A stretch of 64,000 nucleotides of DNA from Aquarana catesbeiana (lineage: Eukaryota > Chordata > Amphibia > Anura > Ranidae): positions 2,911,395 to 2,975,394 of the forward strand of contig NC_133331.1 of assembly GCF_042186555.1 (NCBI RefSeq). Direction: 5' to 3'. Numbering within the stretch: position 1 is the first letter of the stretch; each line of letters opens with the position of its first letter. The notes beneath the pieces were generated by a model that searched no databases, had not been told where the DNA came from, and saw nothing but the letters and a program-made list of their open reading frames with translations. Made by a program: the position numbers and the translations under genes. Below are positions 18,546-29,000 of the stretch, piece after piece.

Positions 18546-20276
18546 TAGTGTCTTGAAAAAGTATTCATACCCTTTGAAATTTCCCACATTTTGTTACAAC
18601 CAAAAATGTAAATGTATTTTATTGGGATTTTATGTGATAGACCAACACAAAGTGTCACATAATTGTGAAGTGGAAGGAAAATGATAAATGATACAAATAA
18701 ATATGTGAAAAGTGGGGGGGGGAATTTGTATTCAGCCCCCTTTACTCTGATAACTAAAATCTAGAGGAACCAATTGCCTTCAGAAGTCACCTAATTAGTA
18801 AATAGAGTCCACCTGTGTGTCATTTAATCTCAGTATAAATACAGCTGTTCTGTGAAGTCCTCAGAGGTTTGTTAGAGAACCTTAGTGAACAAACAGCATC
18901 ATGAAGGCCAAGGAACACACCAGACAGGTCAGGGATAAAGTTGTGGAGAAGTATAAAGCAGGGTTAGGTTATAAAAAAAATCTCCCAAGCTTTGAACATC
19001 TCACGGAGCTCTGTTCAATCCATCATCGGAAAATGGAAAGAGTATGGCACAACTGCAAACCTACCAAGACATGGCCGTCCACCTAAACTGACCGGCCGGG
19101 CAAGGAGAGCATTCATCAGAGAAGAGCCAAGAGGTCCATGGTAACTCTGGAGGAGCTGCAGAGATCCACAGCTCAGGTGGGAGAATCTGTCCACAGGACA
19201 ACTATTAGTCGTGTTCTCCACAAATCTGCCCTTTATGGAAGAGTGACAAGAAGAAAGACATTGGTGAAAGAAAGTCATAAGAAGTCCTGTTTGTAGTTTG
19301 TGAGAAGCCATGTGGGGGACACAGCAAACATGTGGAAGAAGGTGATCTGGTCACATGAGACCAAAATTCAACTTTATGGCCTAAAAGTAAAACGCTATGT
19401 GTGGGGAAAACTAACACTGCACATCACCCTGAACACACCATCCCCACCGTGAAACATGGTGGTGGCAGCATCATGTGGTGGGGATGGTTTTCTTCAGCAG
19501 GGACAGGGAAGCTGGTCAGAGTTGATGGGAAGATGGATGGAGACAAATACAGGACAATCTTAGAAGAAAACCTGTTAGAGTCTACAAAAGACTTGAGACT
19601 GGGGCGGAGGTTCACCTTCCAGCAGGACAACGACCCGAAACATCCAGCCAGAGCTACAATGGAATGGTTTAGATCAGGGGTCTCAAACTGGCGGCCCTCC
19701 AGCTGTTGTGAAACTACAAGTCCCATGAGGCATTGCAAGGCTGACAGTTACAAGCATGACTCCCACAGGCAGAGGCATGATGGGACTTGTAGTTTTGCAA
19801 CAGCTGGAGGGCCACCAGTTTGAGACCCCTGGTTTAGATCAAAGCATATTCATGTGTTAGAATGGCCCAGTCACAGTCCAGACCTAAATCACATTGAGAA
19901 TCTGTGGCAAGACTTGAAAATTGCTGTTCACAGACGCTCTCCATCCAATCTGACAGAACTTGAGATATTTTACAAAGAAGAATGGGCAGAAATGTCCTCT
20001 CTAGATGTGCAAAGCTGGTAGAGACATCCCCAAAAAGACTTGTAGAGAAAGGGGGTTCTACAAAGTATTGACTCCGGGGGGCGCCATACAAATGCCCCTC
20101 CCCCACACACTTTTCACATATTTATTTGTATCATTTATCATTTTCCTTTCACTTCACAATTATGTGACACTTTGTGTTGGTCTATCACATAAAACCCCAA
20201 TAAAATACATTTACGGCTTTGGTTGTAACAAAATGTGGAGAATTTCAAGGGGTATGAATACTTTTTCAAGGCACTG
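18546..20276 (+). mobile_element. Tc1/mariner element, complete ends, interrupted by a hAT MITE
   Basis: Long inverted termini (about 160 bp or more): agtgtcttgaaaaagtattc at 18547 on, and gaatactttttcaaggcactg ending at 20276 with TA next. The transposase starts MKAKEHTRQVRDKVVEKYKA at 18901. A frameshift follows soon after KYKAGLGYKK (an A run) and others later. Recognisable parts: SIIGK-type HTH, WSHETK (catalytic Asp replaced by His; tcacatgagacc near 19354), VKHGGGSIMWWGW, FQQDNDPKH (about 19618-19640), and after the MITE SPDLNHIENLWQDL with the catalytic Glu. The family resembles the Frog-Prince/Txr type of frog Tc1 elements (from memory). Not functional as it stands. Confidence 0.9.
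19675..19831. mobile_element. hAT-type MITE, 157 bp, inserted in the Tc1 element
   Basis: Ends caggggtctcaaactggcgg and ccaccagtttgagacccctg; inner arms ctccagctgttg.aaactacaagtcccat and its partner. Target duplication gtttagat, 8 bp, at 19667-19674 and 19832-19839. The truncated sister Tc1 copy at 45268-45804 has the empty site (ggtttagatcaaagc, about 45360), which proves the insertion. A relative of the same length is at 63333-63489. Confidence 0.97.
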
Positions 20277-20390
20277 TATAATTATTATTATTTTTTTTTG
20301 CCCCCAATAACCCTTGCGGGGGGCGTCCTGTTTTTATAATTCCTTCCTGTTGAAGTTCTCTCCTCGTCTAACACTTCCCCTTCCTTGCAG

Positions 20391-20576
20391 TGATACTCTG
20401 GTGTCTAAACTGACGAAGAAATGACCCGATCTGACGATTGAACCCTGAGAAGTCCGGGTGCGGACGGACGGACGGGTCCCCCATTAATGTAGATGAATGA
20501 AGAGGCGATCGTGTCCCTGGCAGACTATGAGGACACAATAATTCCTGTTATGTTCTTTGTTTATATATAAAATAAA
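20391..20576 (+). CDS. Candidate terminal exon of an unidentified + strand gene
   Basis: A strong acceptor (acacttccccttccttgcag, ending 20390) is followed by T and ten codons, DTLVSKLTKK, then TGA (20422-20424). About 147 nt later an AATAAA (20571-20576) sits in an A/T-rich context with ataaaataaatc. That is the structure of a short last exon with 3'UTR. I found no partner exon, so frame and product are unproven. DTLVSKL faintly recalls a CAP-D2 segment (human TESLVEKL), but it lies on the opposite strand. It may be chance, a separate gene or a sign of misorientation across the gap. Confidence 0.35.
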
Positions 20577-20898
20577 TCAAATACCTTGTACCGGTATCTG
20601 GCTATTTATTTATTTTTTTTATATTTTTCTGGAAAATCTTTATTATTTCTTACAAATTGTAACCCCTTTACGTTTTCACCTCCTGGCCCTTTAAGAGGTT
20701 AAAGATGCTGAGAGGTGGGGCGGGGTTTTATGATCATGTGATTGGCTGTCAGTGATCTCCTGATTGAGAGAAGCCTTCGGGAGCTTTCCCGTTAGCCGCC
20801 GGCGTGTGATCTCCGCACAGCTGTGCTCTGCTGATTGGTGCGCAGAGAGGCAGCCGATCACTGCCAAGGCCCGCCCACCGAATGTTTGTGCACCTAGT
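20577..20898. other. GC-box/CCAAT-rich stretch, no gene shown
   Basis: Contains ggtggggcggggttt (GC box), gtgattggctgtcag and tgattggtgcg (inverted CCAAT). These are promoter-like words, but the same words are common in dispersed repeats. No first exon was identified. Confidence 0.25.
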
Positions 20899-21039
20899 CA
20901 GGTGATGGAGAACCTCGGCACCCCCAGATGTTTTGGAAACTACATTTCCCATGATGCTCAACTACAGTGCAGAGTGCAAGAGCATCATGGGAAATGTAGT
21001 TCCAAAACCTCTGGGGGTGCCGAGGTTCACCAATCGCTG
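20899..21039. mobile_element. Palindromic MITE, copy 2 (same family as 1412-1550)
   Basis: Left: caggtgatggagaacctcgg, cagatgttttgg, actacatttcccatgatgctc. Right: gagcatcatgggaaatgtagt, ctgggggtgccgaggttcacc, then atcgctg. The centre is about 25 bp. CAG...CTG ends suggest hAT, but the flanking 8-mers do not match. Confidence 0.75.
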
Positions 21040-21104
21040 TCCTAAGGGGTATAAAAACAAGACTTTATCCACACGAGGAGGGCTGGACGGGAGGAGATCA
21101 GGTT

Positions 21105-21262
21105 TAACTTCTTGGCGACCTTGGGAAGGCCGTCCACAAGGTTTAGGAGGGTGTCTATGGGAAGGTTTGACCATTCTTCAAAAAGAGGTCAGGCGCTGAT
21201 GTTGGACGAGAAGGCCTGGCTCGCAGTCTCCGCTCTAATTCATCCCAAAGGTGTTCTAATTA
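21105..21262 (-). pseudogene. Tc1 transposase C-terminal fragment
   Basis: Minus-strand reading LEHLWDELERRLRARPSRPT then SAPDLFLKNGQTFP, followed by stops. This is the catalytic-Glu (xEHLW) end of a Tc1-type transposase of another lineage than the complete copies here. Its ends and the rest of the gene are missing. Confidence 0.7.
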
Positions 21263-21620
21263 ATAATAAAAAGTTTTTTTATTATTGTTATTTATTATTT
21301 TTATTATTCATTCGTTACATTCCATTTGTTTTGATACGCCATTCGTTATTTCGAAAAATTCGTAACTTCGGGTAGATTCGTAATTTGCGAATATTTGGAA
21401 ACATTTGTTAAAACGGGTTTTCCTTAATTCGGATATTTCCAAATTAACGAATTTTGTTTGAAATTCGTTAAAAAAATCATTCAGAATAAAACGAACTGCA
21501 CGTCTCTAATAATTATTATTTGGCATCTGTGTCCCACTGAGGAGATTTCACTTCTCTTCCTGTCCTGGCGATGCAACAGGAAGTGAGAGGAAATCTCTAT
21601 AGAGTGAGAAGTTCCCCTCT
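21263..21620. other. A/T-rich dispersed sequence
   Basis: Simple TTATTA tract, then many attcg/cgaat words (cgttatttcgaaaaattcg, ttcggatatttccaaattaacgaat), like the ends of dispersed elements carrying ttcgaa words. From about 21520, family F words (cttcctgtcctggcgatgcaacaggaagtgagaggaaatct) recur at 39420-39460, 59815-59860 and 60575-60640. Confidence 0.4.
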
Positions 21621-21624
21621 GGTG

Positions 21625-21905
21625 CAGTCAGGGCCCCGTTCCCACTTGTGCAACTTTTCCTGTGACTTTGGACATCGGAGTCACATGACAAGTCGTATCC
21701 AATGAGTACAGTTCATATCTGTGCTACTTCAAGTCGCACCGACTTCTAGTCCCTGCACTACGTTGGCCTGACTTTGATGCGACTTGAGGTCCACAGACCT
21801 CTAGAATACACAGGCACTGCTTCAAGTCGCATCAAAATCGCGGGGAAAATAAATTGCAGCAAAATCGCGCAACCTTCAGATCGCAGTGGTGGAAACCTAG
21901 GCTGA
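21625..21905. mobile_element. ttcacact/gcgactt dispersed element, family D (copy 1)
   Basis: Starts gccccgttcccacttgtgcaactt and has repeated aagtcgca / tgcgactt words in both orientations (gacttgaggtccacagac, cttcaagtcgcatcaaaatcgc). It ends at aacctaggct. The same organisation occurs at 39570-41580 (split by a Tc1 element) and 62400-62815. Self-complementary, non-coding. Confidence 0.6.
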
Positions 21906-22700
21906 TCCTGCCTAATACTAGAATGCTACATGAAATATGACACTGTCAGAGCTCCAACTATGAAGGGCAGCAGATGTGACACACGCCAAGGCCACCCCCC
22001 TTCTGTGCCACCTTTCCCTCATTGTGACAAGTCGGTGCCGGACATCCTCGCTGGAAGCCTGATTTGAAATTTCAGCTGGTGTGCAGAGGATGCTGTGAAT
22101 TCCATCTAACAGGTGGAGAAGCAGCTTACAGTATACAGATGTGAGGTTTTTAGTTTTTTTTTTTTTTTTTTTTAAGTTTGTCTCATGCAAAAAAAAAAAA
22201 AAACAGTTTGAAAGATATGCGCTTCCAACTGTCACATCTCCTGTGCAGGTTTTCAATTTCTAGGAAAGCTGTGATTGGTTGCCCAACAGACCAAACAAAG
22301 CTTTTCATTTCTGTTATCAGCTTATTGATTCGTCAAAAACAATCTGATAACAGATGTTCTTCTTTATCAGCTCAATAAGTGATGTTGTCAGTAAAATAAA
22401 TGTTTTTTTTTTAATGCAATCTATAGAAAAAAATTATTTGCATTAAAAAAAAACAAAAAAAAAACTTTTTTTATCTATACATAAAAATAATAAAAACGTT
22501 TTTATTTTGATGCAATCTATAGACAAAAATAATAAAAACTTTTTTTTATGCAATCTAGAGACAAAAATAATAAAATGTTTTTTTTAATTTTGTCTATAGA
22601 TTGCATTAAAAAAAAAAAAAAAAATCTATAGACAAAAATAATAAAAACATTTTTTTTTTTCAATATTGACCTGTGTTAGTTTTCAGAACCGAGCTCGGAT
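21906..22700. other. A/T-rich, locally repeated tract
   Basis: 22390-22660 contains repeated attttgtctatagattgcatt-type words in both orientations with long A/T runs, making several overlapping hairpins. A (ga)n stretch and atatta repeats occur at 22700-22735. No gene. Confidence 0.5.
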
Positions 22701-23204
22701 AGAGATAGAGAGAGAGAGATATTATATATAATATCTCTCATGCTGTATACTGCACATGGTTGCTATGGAGACCACATGGTCCTCTTGTGGTGAGTGTTGG
22801 CTTCATTTATGAAATGAAGCGGGGCAATATATGATACGACGAATATATACAGTTACTGAAGAAGTAAAGTTTTCTTTGTAAAGTGAATTGTAACCCAGTG
22901 AGGTGGATAAAGGGAAGCTCTGCTGACTTCATCGTCATCTCTGAGCAAAAATATATATCTTGTTTTTTATTATTTATCTTGCACATTGTTGGGTATTCTT
23001 TACAAAGTGAAAATTCCATTTAGCTTCACCTTATTCACTAAGCTAGGTTAAAAATTCTTTGTGCAGGCTTTGGATGTGCTGTTGATCTTTTGTTGGCCTG
23101 CAGGGGGCACCAGATTCACATTGATAGATACAGAATCTTGTATAGAAAAGTTTTCTCGGCCTCAATATTTCCAAAGTGTTACAATGTGAAAAGATCGGCT
23201 CTTC
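22701..23204. other. Mixed A/T-rich sequence
   Basis: An inverted pair, gaaaattttcttt..ctttgtaaagtgaatt (22868) and tctttacaaagtgaaaattc (22998-23018), suggests a hairpin or MITE of about 160 bp (roughly 22860-23020). No ORF of interest. Confidence 0.35.
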
Positions 23205-23430
23205 CTGACATTTTTTGTTTACATATAAAAAATCTGTATTTTTTGCTAGAAAATTTATTTATTATCCCCAAACATTATATTATTATATATATTGTACATT
23301 TAGCAGACACCCTAGGGAGTAAATGGCGAACATTGCAAATTTTTAGGTCACATGGCTTTTTGCGCAGTGCTTTTTTTAATCAAATTTTTCTGGAAAAAAT
23401 ACACTTTAACTACTCTACTCTATTTATCGG
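23205..23430 (+). repeat. Dispersed repeat, family B (copy 1)
   Basis: ttttttgctagaaaattta, cccaaacattata, agacaccctagggagtaaa-tggcgaacattgcaa, and gtcacatggctttttgcgca. The same order is at 63815-64000. Confidence 0.65.
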
Positions 23431-24340
23431 TATATAACACGCACCTTAATATTAAGAGGGAAGTTTCAGGAAAAAAAAAAAAAAACTTAAATTTTAAATA
23501 AAGAACTTTGAAGCTAAATAAGTGTCAGTGCCCATCATTGCAGCCTCACCAATGCCCGCGAATGCAGCCTGCTCAGTGCCGGATTAGACGTAGCCGGATC
23601 TCCCGTGTACTCGGCTCGCAGTCACGCCCAGTCCCGCCTCCTGTGATGGACATATCACGGGCCCAAGACATGTGACGTCAATGCTAGCAGCCATCGCTTC
23701 GCTCCACCAAGGCCATAGAGGTGATCATAGATGATCTGTTCTCTGTCCGCCTCCGTGACCATCCAGCCACACCATCTGATTGTTTTTTCAGGCGCGCCGT
23801 TAAAAACTGTAACACTGGCAAGTGGCGGGGGGGGGGGGCTGGGGTGGAACATCCCGGGCTTCCCCTCCTGCCCCTTCTGAGAACGATCCAGTTAATGAGC
23901 TGCTCGGACCGCTTTCATGAGAGAGCCAGCCGCCGGCTGAAAAATAGAAAAACTTTCACACCGGGGCGGTTTTCAGGCACTTTAGCGCTAGAAATAGCCT
24001 CTGCAAAGCGCATTAAAAAAAAATAAAAAACTCGATCTTTCCAGTGCGTCTTTTCAAACCGGGGCAGTGCGCTTCCGGGACGTTCCAAAAAGTCTTGCAA
24101 GCAGCATCTTTTGTGGGGGTTGGGATCGCTGTATTTAGCGCTCACAAAATGCCCCTGCCCATTACAATGAATGTGTAGCTCTTTCTATGCGCCCTTAAAA
24201 GCGTTTTGAAAGCGCTGCAAATTGGGAGTGTTTAACCCTTTTGGGGGTTAAAAGCGCTCCGCTAGTGTCCGAAAATTGGCGCCAAAGTGCTGTTAAAAAC
24301 GAGCGGCGCTTTCAGTGTGAAAGTAGCCTGATAAAAAAAA
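23431..24340. repeat. Dispersed repeats (gcgct-rich and cagtgcccatc types)
   Basis: At 23520-23580, cagtgcccatcattgcagcctcac and gaatgcagcctgctcagtgcc form a short degenerate tandem. 23900-24330 opens with cttttcatgagag and holds ttcacaccggggcgg, then agcgct/gcgctt words in both orientations, ending gcgctttcagtgtgaaagtag. That is the layout of a non-autonomous element with imperfect inverted ends. A G run (23828-23837) is included. Confidence 0.45.
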
Positions 24341-24762
24341 AAAGTGAAAATGTAGAAAGTTGCACTGTCTCATAAAACAAAGAAAAAACTCTTATAAAAA
24401 AAAAATATATATATAACAAACACAAAGTATCAACTAATGATCAATAAAAAAAAACAAGTGTCCATGTGTATCAAAAATGATTCCATTAGTATTCCACCAA
24501 CTGGATGTGTGATCCACAATTCCCAGTGATAATAAAGTATAACAATCCAAATGTTAATTAAATTGGCCTCTTACCAACTTCCACTGATCTCTAAATTATA
24601 AGAGATCATCTAACGCAGGAGGTAAGAAAATGCCCGATGCCTGGCCACATCCTCTGTGCGTCTCCCGACCTCCAAGATGGATGGATGGATGGATCCGACA
24701 TCTCCAGGTTGAGCGTCCCAACACCTCTCCTTCTAGACTCCACACTGAAGGTATATTCCACA
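24341..24762. other. Unassigned sequence before the 13-bp array
   Basis: A-rich, with ataaagtataac words, a (ggat)n microsatellite at 24678-24694 and no convincing ORF. Confidence 0.3.
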
Positions 24763-24957
24763 GCGCCCCAGCATGATGTCCCAGCATCGCGTCCCAGCAC
24801 CGCGCCCCAGCACAACGCCCCAGCACAACGCCCCAGCACCGCGTCTCAGGACAACGTCCCAGCACCGCGTCTCAGGACAACGTCCCAGCACAACGTCCCA
24901 GCACCGCGTCTCAGCACAATGTCTCAGCACAACGTCCCAGCACGTCGCCCCAGCACA
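24763..24957 (+). repeat. 13-bp minisatellite, 15 units
   Basis: Fifteen consecutive 13-mers of the type acgtcccagcacc, with alternation of cccagcac, ctcaggac and ctcagcac sub-variants. 195 bp equals 15 x 13 exactly. The complementary strand gives spurious Cys/Gly/Arg-rich frames. Confidence 0.92.
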
Positions 24958-26002
24958 GCTCGCCTCACTCAGGATGGGCCAAGGAACAATCGAGTAAATG
25001 TAGGATGATGTCCTGGAGAAGCACCATTCAGGATCGGGTTATACTTAAATATCCCAAATTTTCACAAATCCATTGTTTAACAATTTTGGGAATATTTTTC
25101 ATTTTTTTGTACACATTGAAAATTACTTAAAACAATTCTATGTTTTCTGAAAGCAGAGGCCCTGTAGAAGAGAAATATGTTAGTTGCAATTTGAAGTGGT
25201 AAGAGAGAATACTGCGCTAAATAGATAAGGAAAAACTATCTGCTGACACTAAAACAAGCAAAGTCCTAACCAAATGTAAAAAAAAAACAAAGTGAAGCAC
25301 TAAACATAAAATAATATAACAGTGAGATACTGAAAATGTTATTGTACACAACATTTATACGTGTGATATAAGTCCAATGTTCATACATACGAAGGGCAAA
25401 TTTGTGAACATGAAATACAAAAGTGCATCAAATAAATGGATTTCCTGAACGTGTGCCCATAAATAAATAAATGGTGAATCCTCTATCAAGGACAGCGATA
25501 TTTGCAATCAAAGTAAATGTGTCTGTGAGACAAGAAGATCCTCCATTATGGAGATGTGAATGGGAAGTCTCCTACCAGACAAGTTGGACATCTATGGCCC
25601 AGCTATCACCCCAAACCCTCCACAAAGCTACAAGTCATTGTGAGGAAGAAGCTGCCCCTCGAAGACGAAGTCACGATTCTAGACGTGGATTCTCATGTAA
25701 AACGGGGAAGATAAATTGTGAGGAGCACCAAGACAGACACCCAAAGATAACTCAGCTCTTCCTTTATTGGTTAAAATAAATTCAAAGCCAACACATTTTG
25801 GAGGTCTTAGAATATTTTCTTCTTCACGGCTACAAAACGAGAAACATTCACAAAACTATTCATCCAACAAAACTGCAGGAACCTTCATTCTATGCAAATG
25901 GCAGCAAAATCAATTGTTCATAGGATATTTTCTCTCCAGGTTGAATCTTATTTATTCATACAGAATAGCATAAGTGTGCGCAACCTATAGCATTGGGGTG
26001 TT
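24958..26002. other. A-rich sequence, no gene recognised
   Basis: Contains a cctgtagaagagaaatatgttag word and several tandem-like taaataaataaatgg pieces (25459-25472). A 102-aa ORF at 25471-25779 has no recognisable domain and lies in A-rich repeat-like DNA. Confidence 0.35.
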
Positions 26003-29000
26003 CACCCCAAAGCTCAAACACATATGTGTGTGTGTATATATAAATATATACTGACGGTGTCATGAGAGCAGAGATTGGTGTCAGTAGAGCAGTGTATAGT
26101 GTCAGTAGAGCAGTGTATGGTGTCAGTAGAGCAGTGGACGGTGTCAGTAGAGCAGAGGACGGTGTCAGTAGAGCAGAGGACGGTGTCAGGAGGGCAGTGG
26201 ACGGTGTCAGGAGGGCAGTGGACGGTGTCAGGAGGGCAGTGGACGGTGTCAGTAGATCAGAGGACGGTGTCAGGAGGGCAGTGGACGGTGTCAGGAGGGC
26301 AGTGGACGGTGTCAGGAGGGCAGTGGACGGTGTCAGGAGGGCAGTGGACGGTGTCAGTAGAGCAGTGGACGGTGTCAGTAGAGCAGTGGACGGTGTCAGT
26401 AGAGCAGAGGACGGTGTCAGTAGGGCAGTGGACGGTGTCAGTAGATCAGAGGACGGTGTCAGGAGGGCAGTGGACGGTGTCAGGAGGGCAGTGGACGGTG
26501 TCAGTAGAGCAGAGGACGGTGTCAGTAGAGCAGTGGACGGTGTCACCCCAAAGCTCAAACACATATGTGTGTGTATATATAAATATATACTGACGGTGTC
26601 ATGAGAGCAGAGATTGGTGTCAGTAGAGCAGTGTATAGTGTCAGTAGAGCAGAGGACGGTGTCAGTAGGGCAGTGGACGGTGTCAGTAGATCAGAGGACG
26701 GTGTCAGGAGGGCAGTGGACGGTGTCAGGAGGGCAGTGGACGGTGTCAGTAGAGCAGAGGACGGTGTCAGTAGAGCAGTGGACGGTGTCAGTAGGGCAGT
26801 GGACGGTGTCAGTAGAGCAGAGGATGGTGTCAGTAGAGCAGTGGATGGTGTCAGTAGGGCAGTGGACGGTGTCAGTAGAGCAGTGGACGGTGTCAGTAGA
26901 GCAGTGGACGGTGTCAGTAGGGCAGTGGACGGTGTCAGTAGAGCAGAGGACGGTGTCAGTAGAGCAGAGGACGGTGTCAGTAGAGCAGTGGACGGTGTCA
27001 GTAGGGCAGTGGACGGTGTCAGTAGAGCAGAGGACGGTGTCAGTAGAGCAGAGGACGGTGTCAGTAGGGCAGTGGACGGTGTCAGTAGGGCAGAGGACGG
27101 TGTCAGTAGGGCAGTGGACGGTGTCAGTAGGGCAGTGGATGGTGTCAGTAGAGCAGTGGACGGTGTCAGGAGGGCAGTGGACGGTGTCAGTAGAGCAGTG
27201 GACGGTGTCAGGAGGGCAGTGGACGGTGTCAGTACGGCAGTGGACGGTGTCAGTAGGGCAGTGGACGGTGTCAGTAGGGCAGTGGACGGTGTCAGTAGAG
27301 CAGTGGACGGTGTCAGTAGAGCAGTGGACGGTGTCAGGAGGGCAGTGGACGGTGTCAGGAGGGCAGTGGACGGTGTCAGTAGATCAGAGGACGGTGTCAG
27401 GAGGGCAGTGGACGGTGTCAGGAGGGCAGTGGACGGTGTCAGGAGGGCAGTGGACGGTGTCAGTAGAGCAGTGGACGGTGTCAGTAGAGCAGTGGACGGT
27501 GTCAGTAGAGCAGAGGACGGTGTCAGTAGGGCAGTGGACGGTGTCAGTAGATCAGAGGACGGTGTCAGGAGGGCAGTGGACGGTGTCAGGAGGGCAGTGG
27601 ACGGTGTCAGTAGAGCAGAGGACGGTGTCAGTAGAGCAGTGGACGGTGTCACCCCAAAGCTCAAACACATATGTGTGTGTATATATAAATATATACTGAC
27701 GGTGTCATGAGAGCAGAGATTGGTGTCAGTAGAGCAGTGTATAGTGTCAGTAGAGCAGAGGACGGTGTCAGTAGGGCAGTGGACGGTGTCAGTAGATCAG
27801 AGGACGGTGTCAGGAGGGCAGTGGACGGTGTCAGGAGGGCAGTGGACGGTGTCAGTAGAGCAGAGGACGGTGTCAGTAGAGCAGTGGACGGTGTCAGTAG
27901 AGCAGTGGACGGTGTCAGTAGAGCAGTGGACGGTGTCAGTAGGGCAGTGGACGGTGTCAGTAGAGCAGAGGACGGTGTCAGTAGAGCAGAGGACGGTGTC
28001 AGTAGAGCAGTGGACGGTGTCAGTAGGGCAGTGGACGGTGTCAGTAGAGCAGAGGACGGTGTCAGTAGAGCAGAGGACGGTGTCAGTAGGGCAGTGGACG
28101 GTGTCAGTAGGGCAGAGGACGGTGTCAGTAGGGCAGTGGACGGTGTCAGTAGGGCAGTGGATGGTGTCAGGAGGGCAGTGGACGGTGTCAGTAGAGCAGT
28201 GGACGGTGTCAGGAGGGCAGTGGACGGTGTCAGTACGGCAGTGGACGGTGTCAGTAGGGCAGTGGACGGTGTCAGTAGGGCAGTGGACGGTGTCAGTAGA
28301 GCAGTGGACGGTGTCAGTAGAGCAGTGGACGGTGTCAGGAGGGCAGTGGACGGTGTCAGGAGGGCAGTGGACGGTGTCAGTAGAGCAGTGGACGGTGTCA
28401 GTAGAGCAGTGGACGGTGTCAGGAGGGCAGAGGACGGTGTCAGTAGAGCAGTGGACGGTGTCAGGAGGGCAGCGGACGGTGTCAGTAGGGCAGCGGACGG
28501 TGTCAGTAGAGCAGCGGACGGTGTCAGTAGAGCAGCGGACGGTGTCAGTAGAGCAGCGGACGGTGTCAGGAGGGCAGTGGACGGTGTCAGGAGGGCAGTG
28601 GACGGTGTCAGTAGAGCAGTGGACGGTGTCAGTAGAGCAGTGGACGGTGTCAGTAGAGCAGTGGACGGTGTCAGGAGGGCAGAGGACGGTGTCAGTAGAG
28701 CAGTGGACAGTGTCAGTAGAGCAGTGGACGGTGTCAGTAGAGCAGTGGACGGTGTCAGTAGAGCAGAGGACAGTGTCAGTAGGGCAGTGGACGGTGTCAG
28801 TAGAGCAGTGGACGGTGTCAGTAGAGCAGTGGACGGTGTCAGGAGGGCAGTGGACGGTGTCAGTAGAGCAGTGGACGGTGTCAGTAGATCAGAGGACGGT
28901 GTCAGTAGGGCAGTGGATGGTGTCAGTAGAGCAGTGGACGATGTCAGTAGAGCAGAGGACGGTGTCAGTAGGGCAGTGGACGGTGTCAGTAGATCAGAGG

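Noticed and set aside
20391..20424. DTLVSKLTKK as the missing upstream NCAPD2 exon
   Set aside because: Only about half of ten residues resemble the human segment, the strand is opposite to the other exons, and a stop follows at once.
15600..20576. Two-exon gene joining 15748-15780 to 20391
   Set aside because: The joined frame gives only about 18 residues before a stop and has no recognisable product. Kept only as separate weak candidates.
20898..21045. hAT target duplication around the palindromic MITE copy 2
   Set aside because: CAG...CTG ends are present, but the flanking 8-mers (cacctagt and tcctaagg) do not match, so I do not claim the superfamily.
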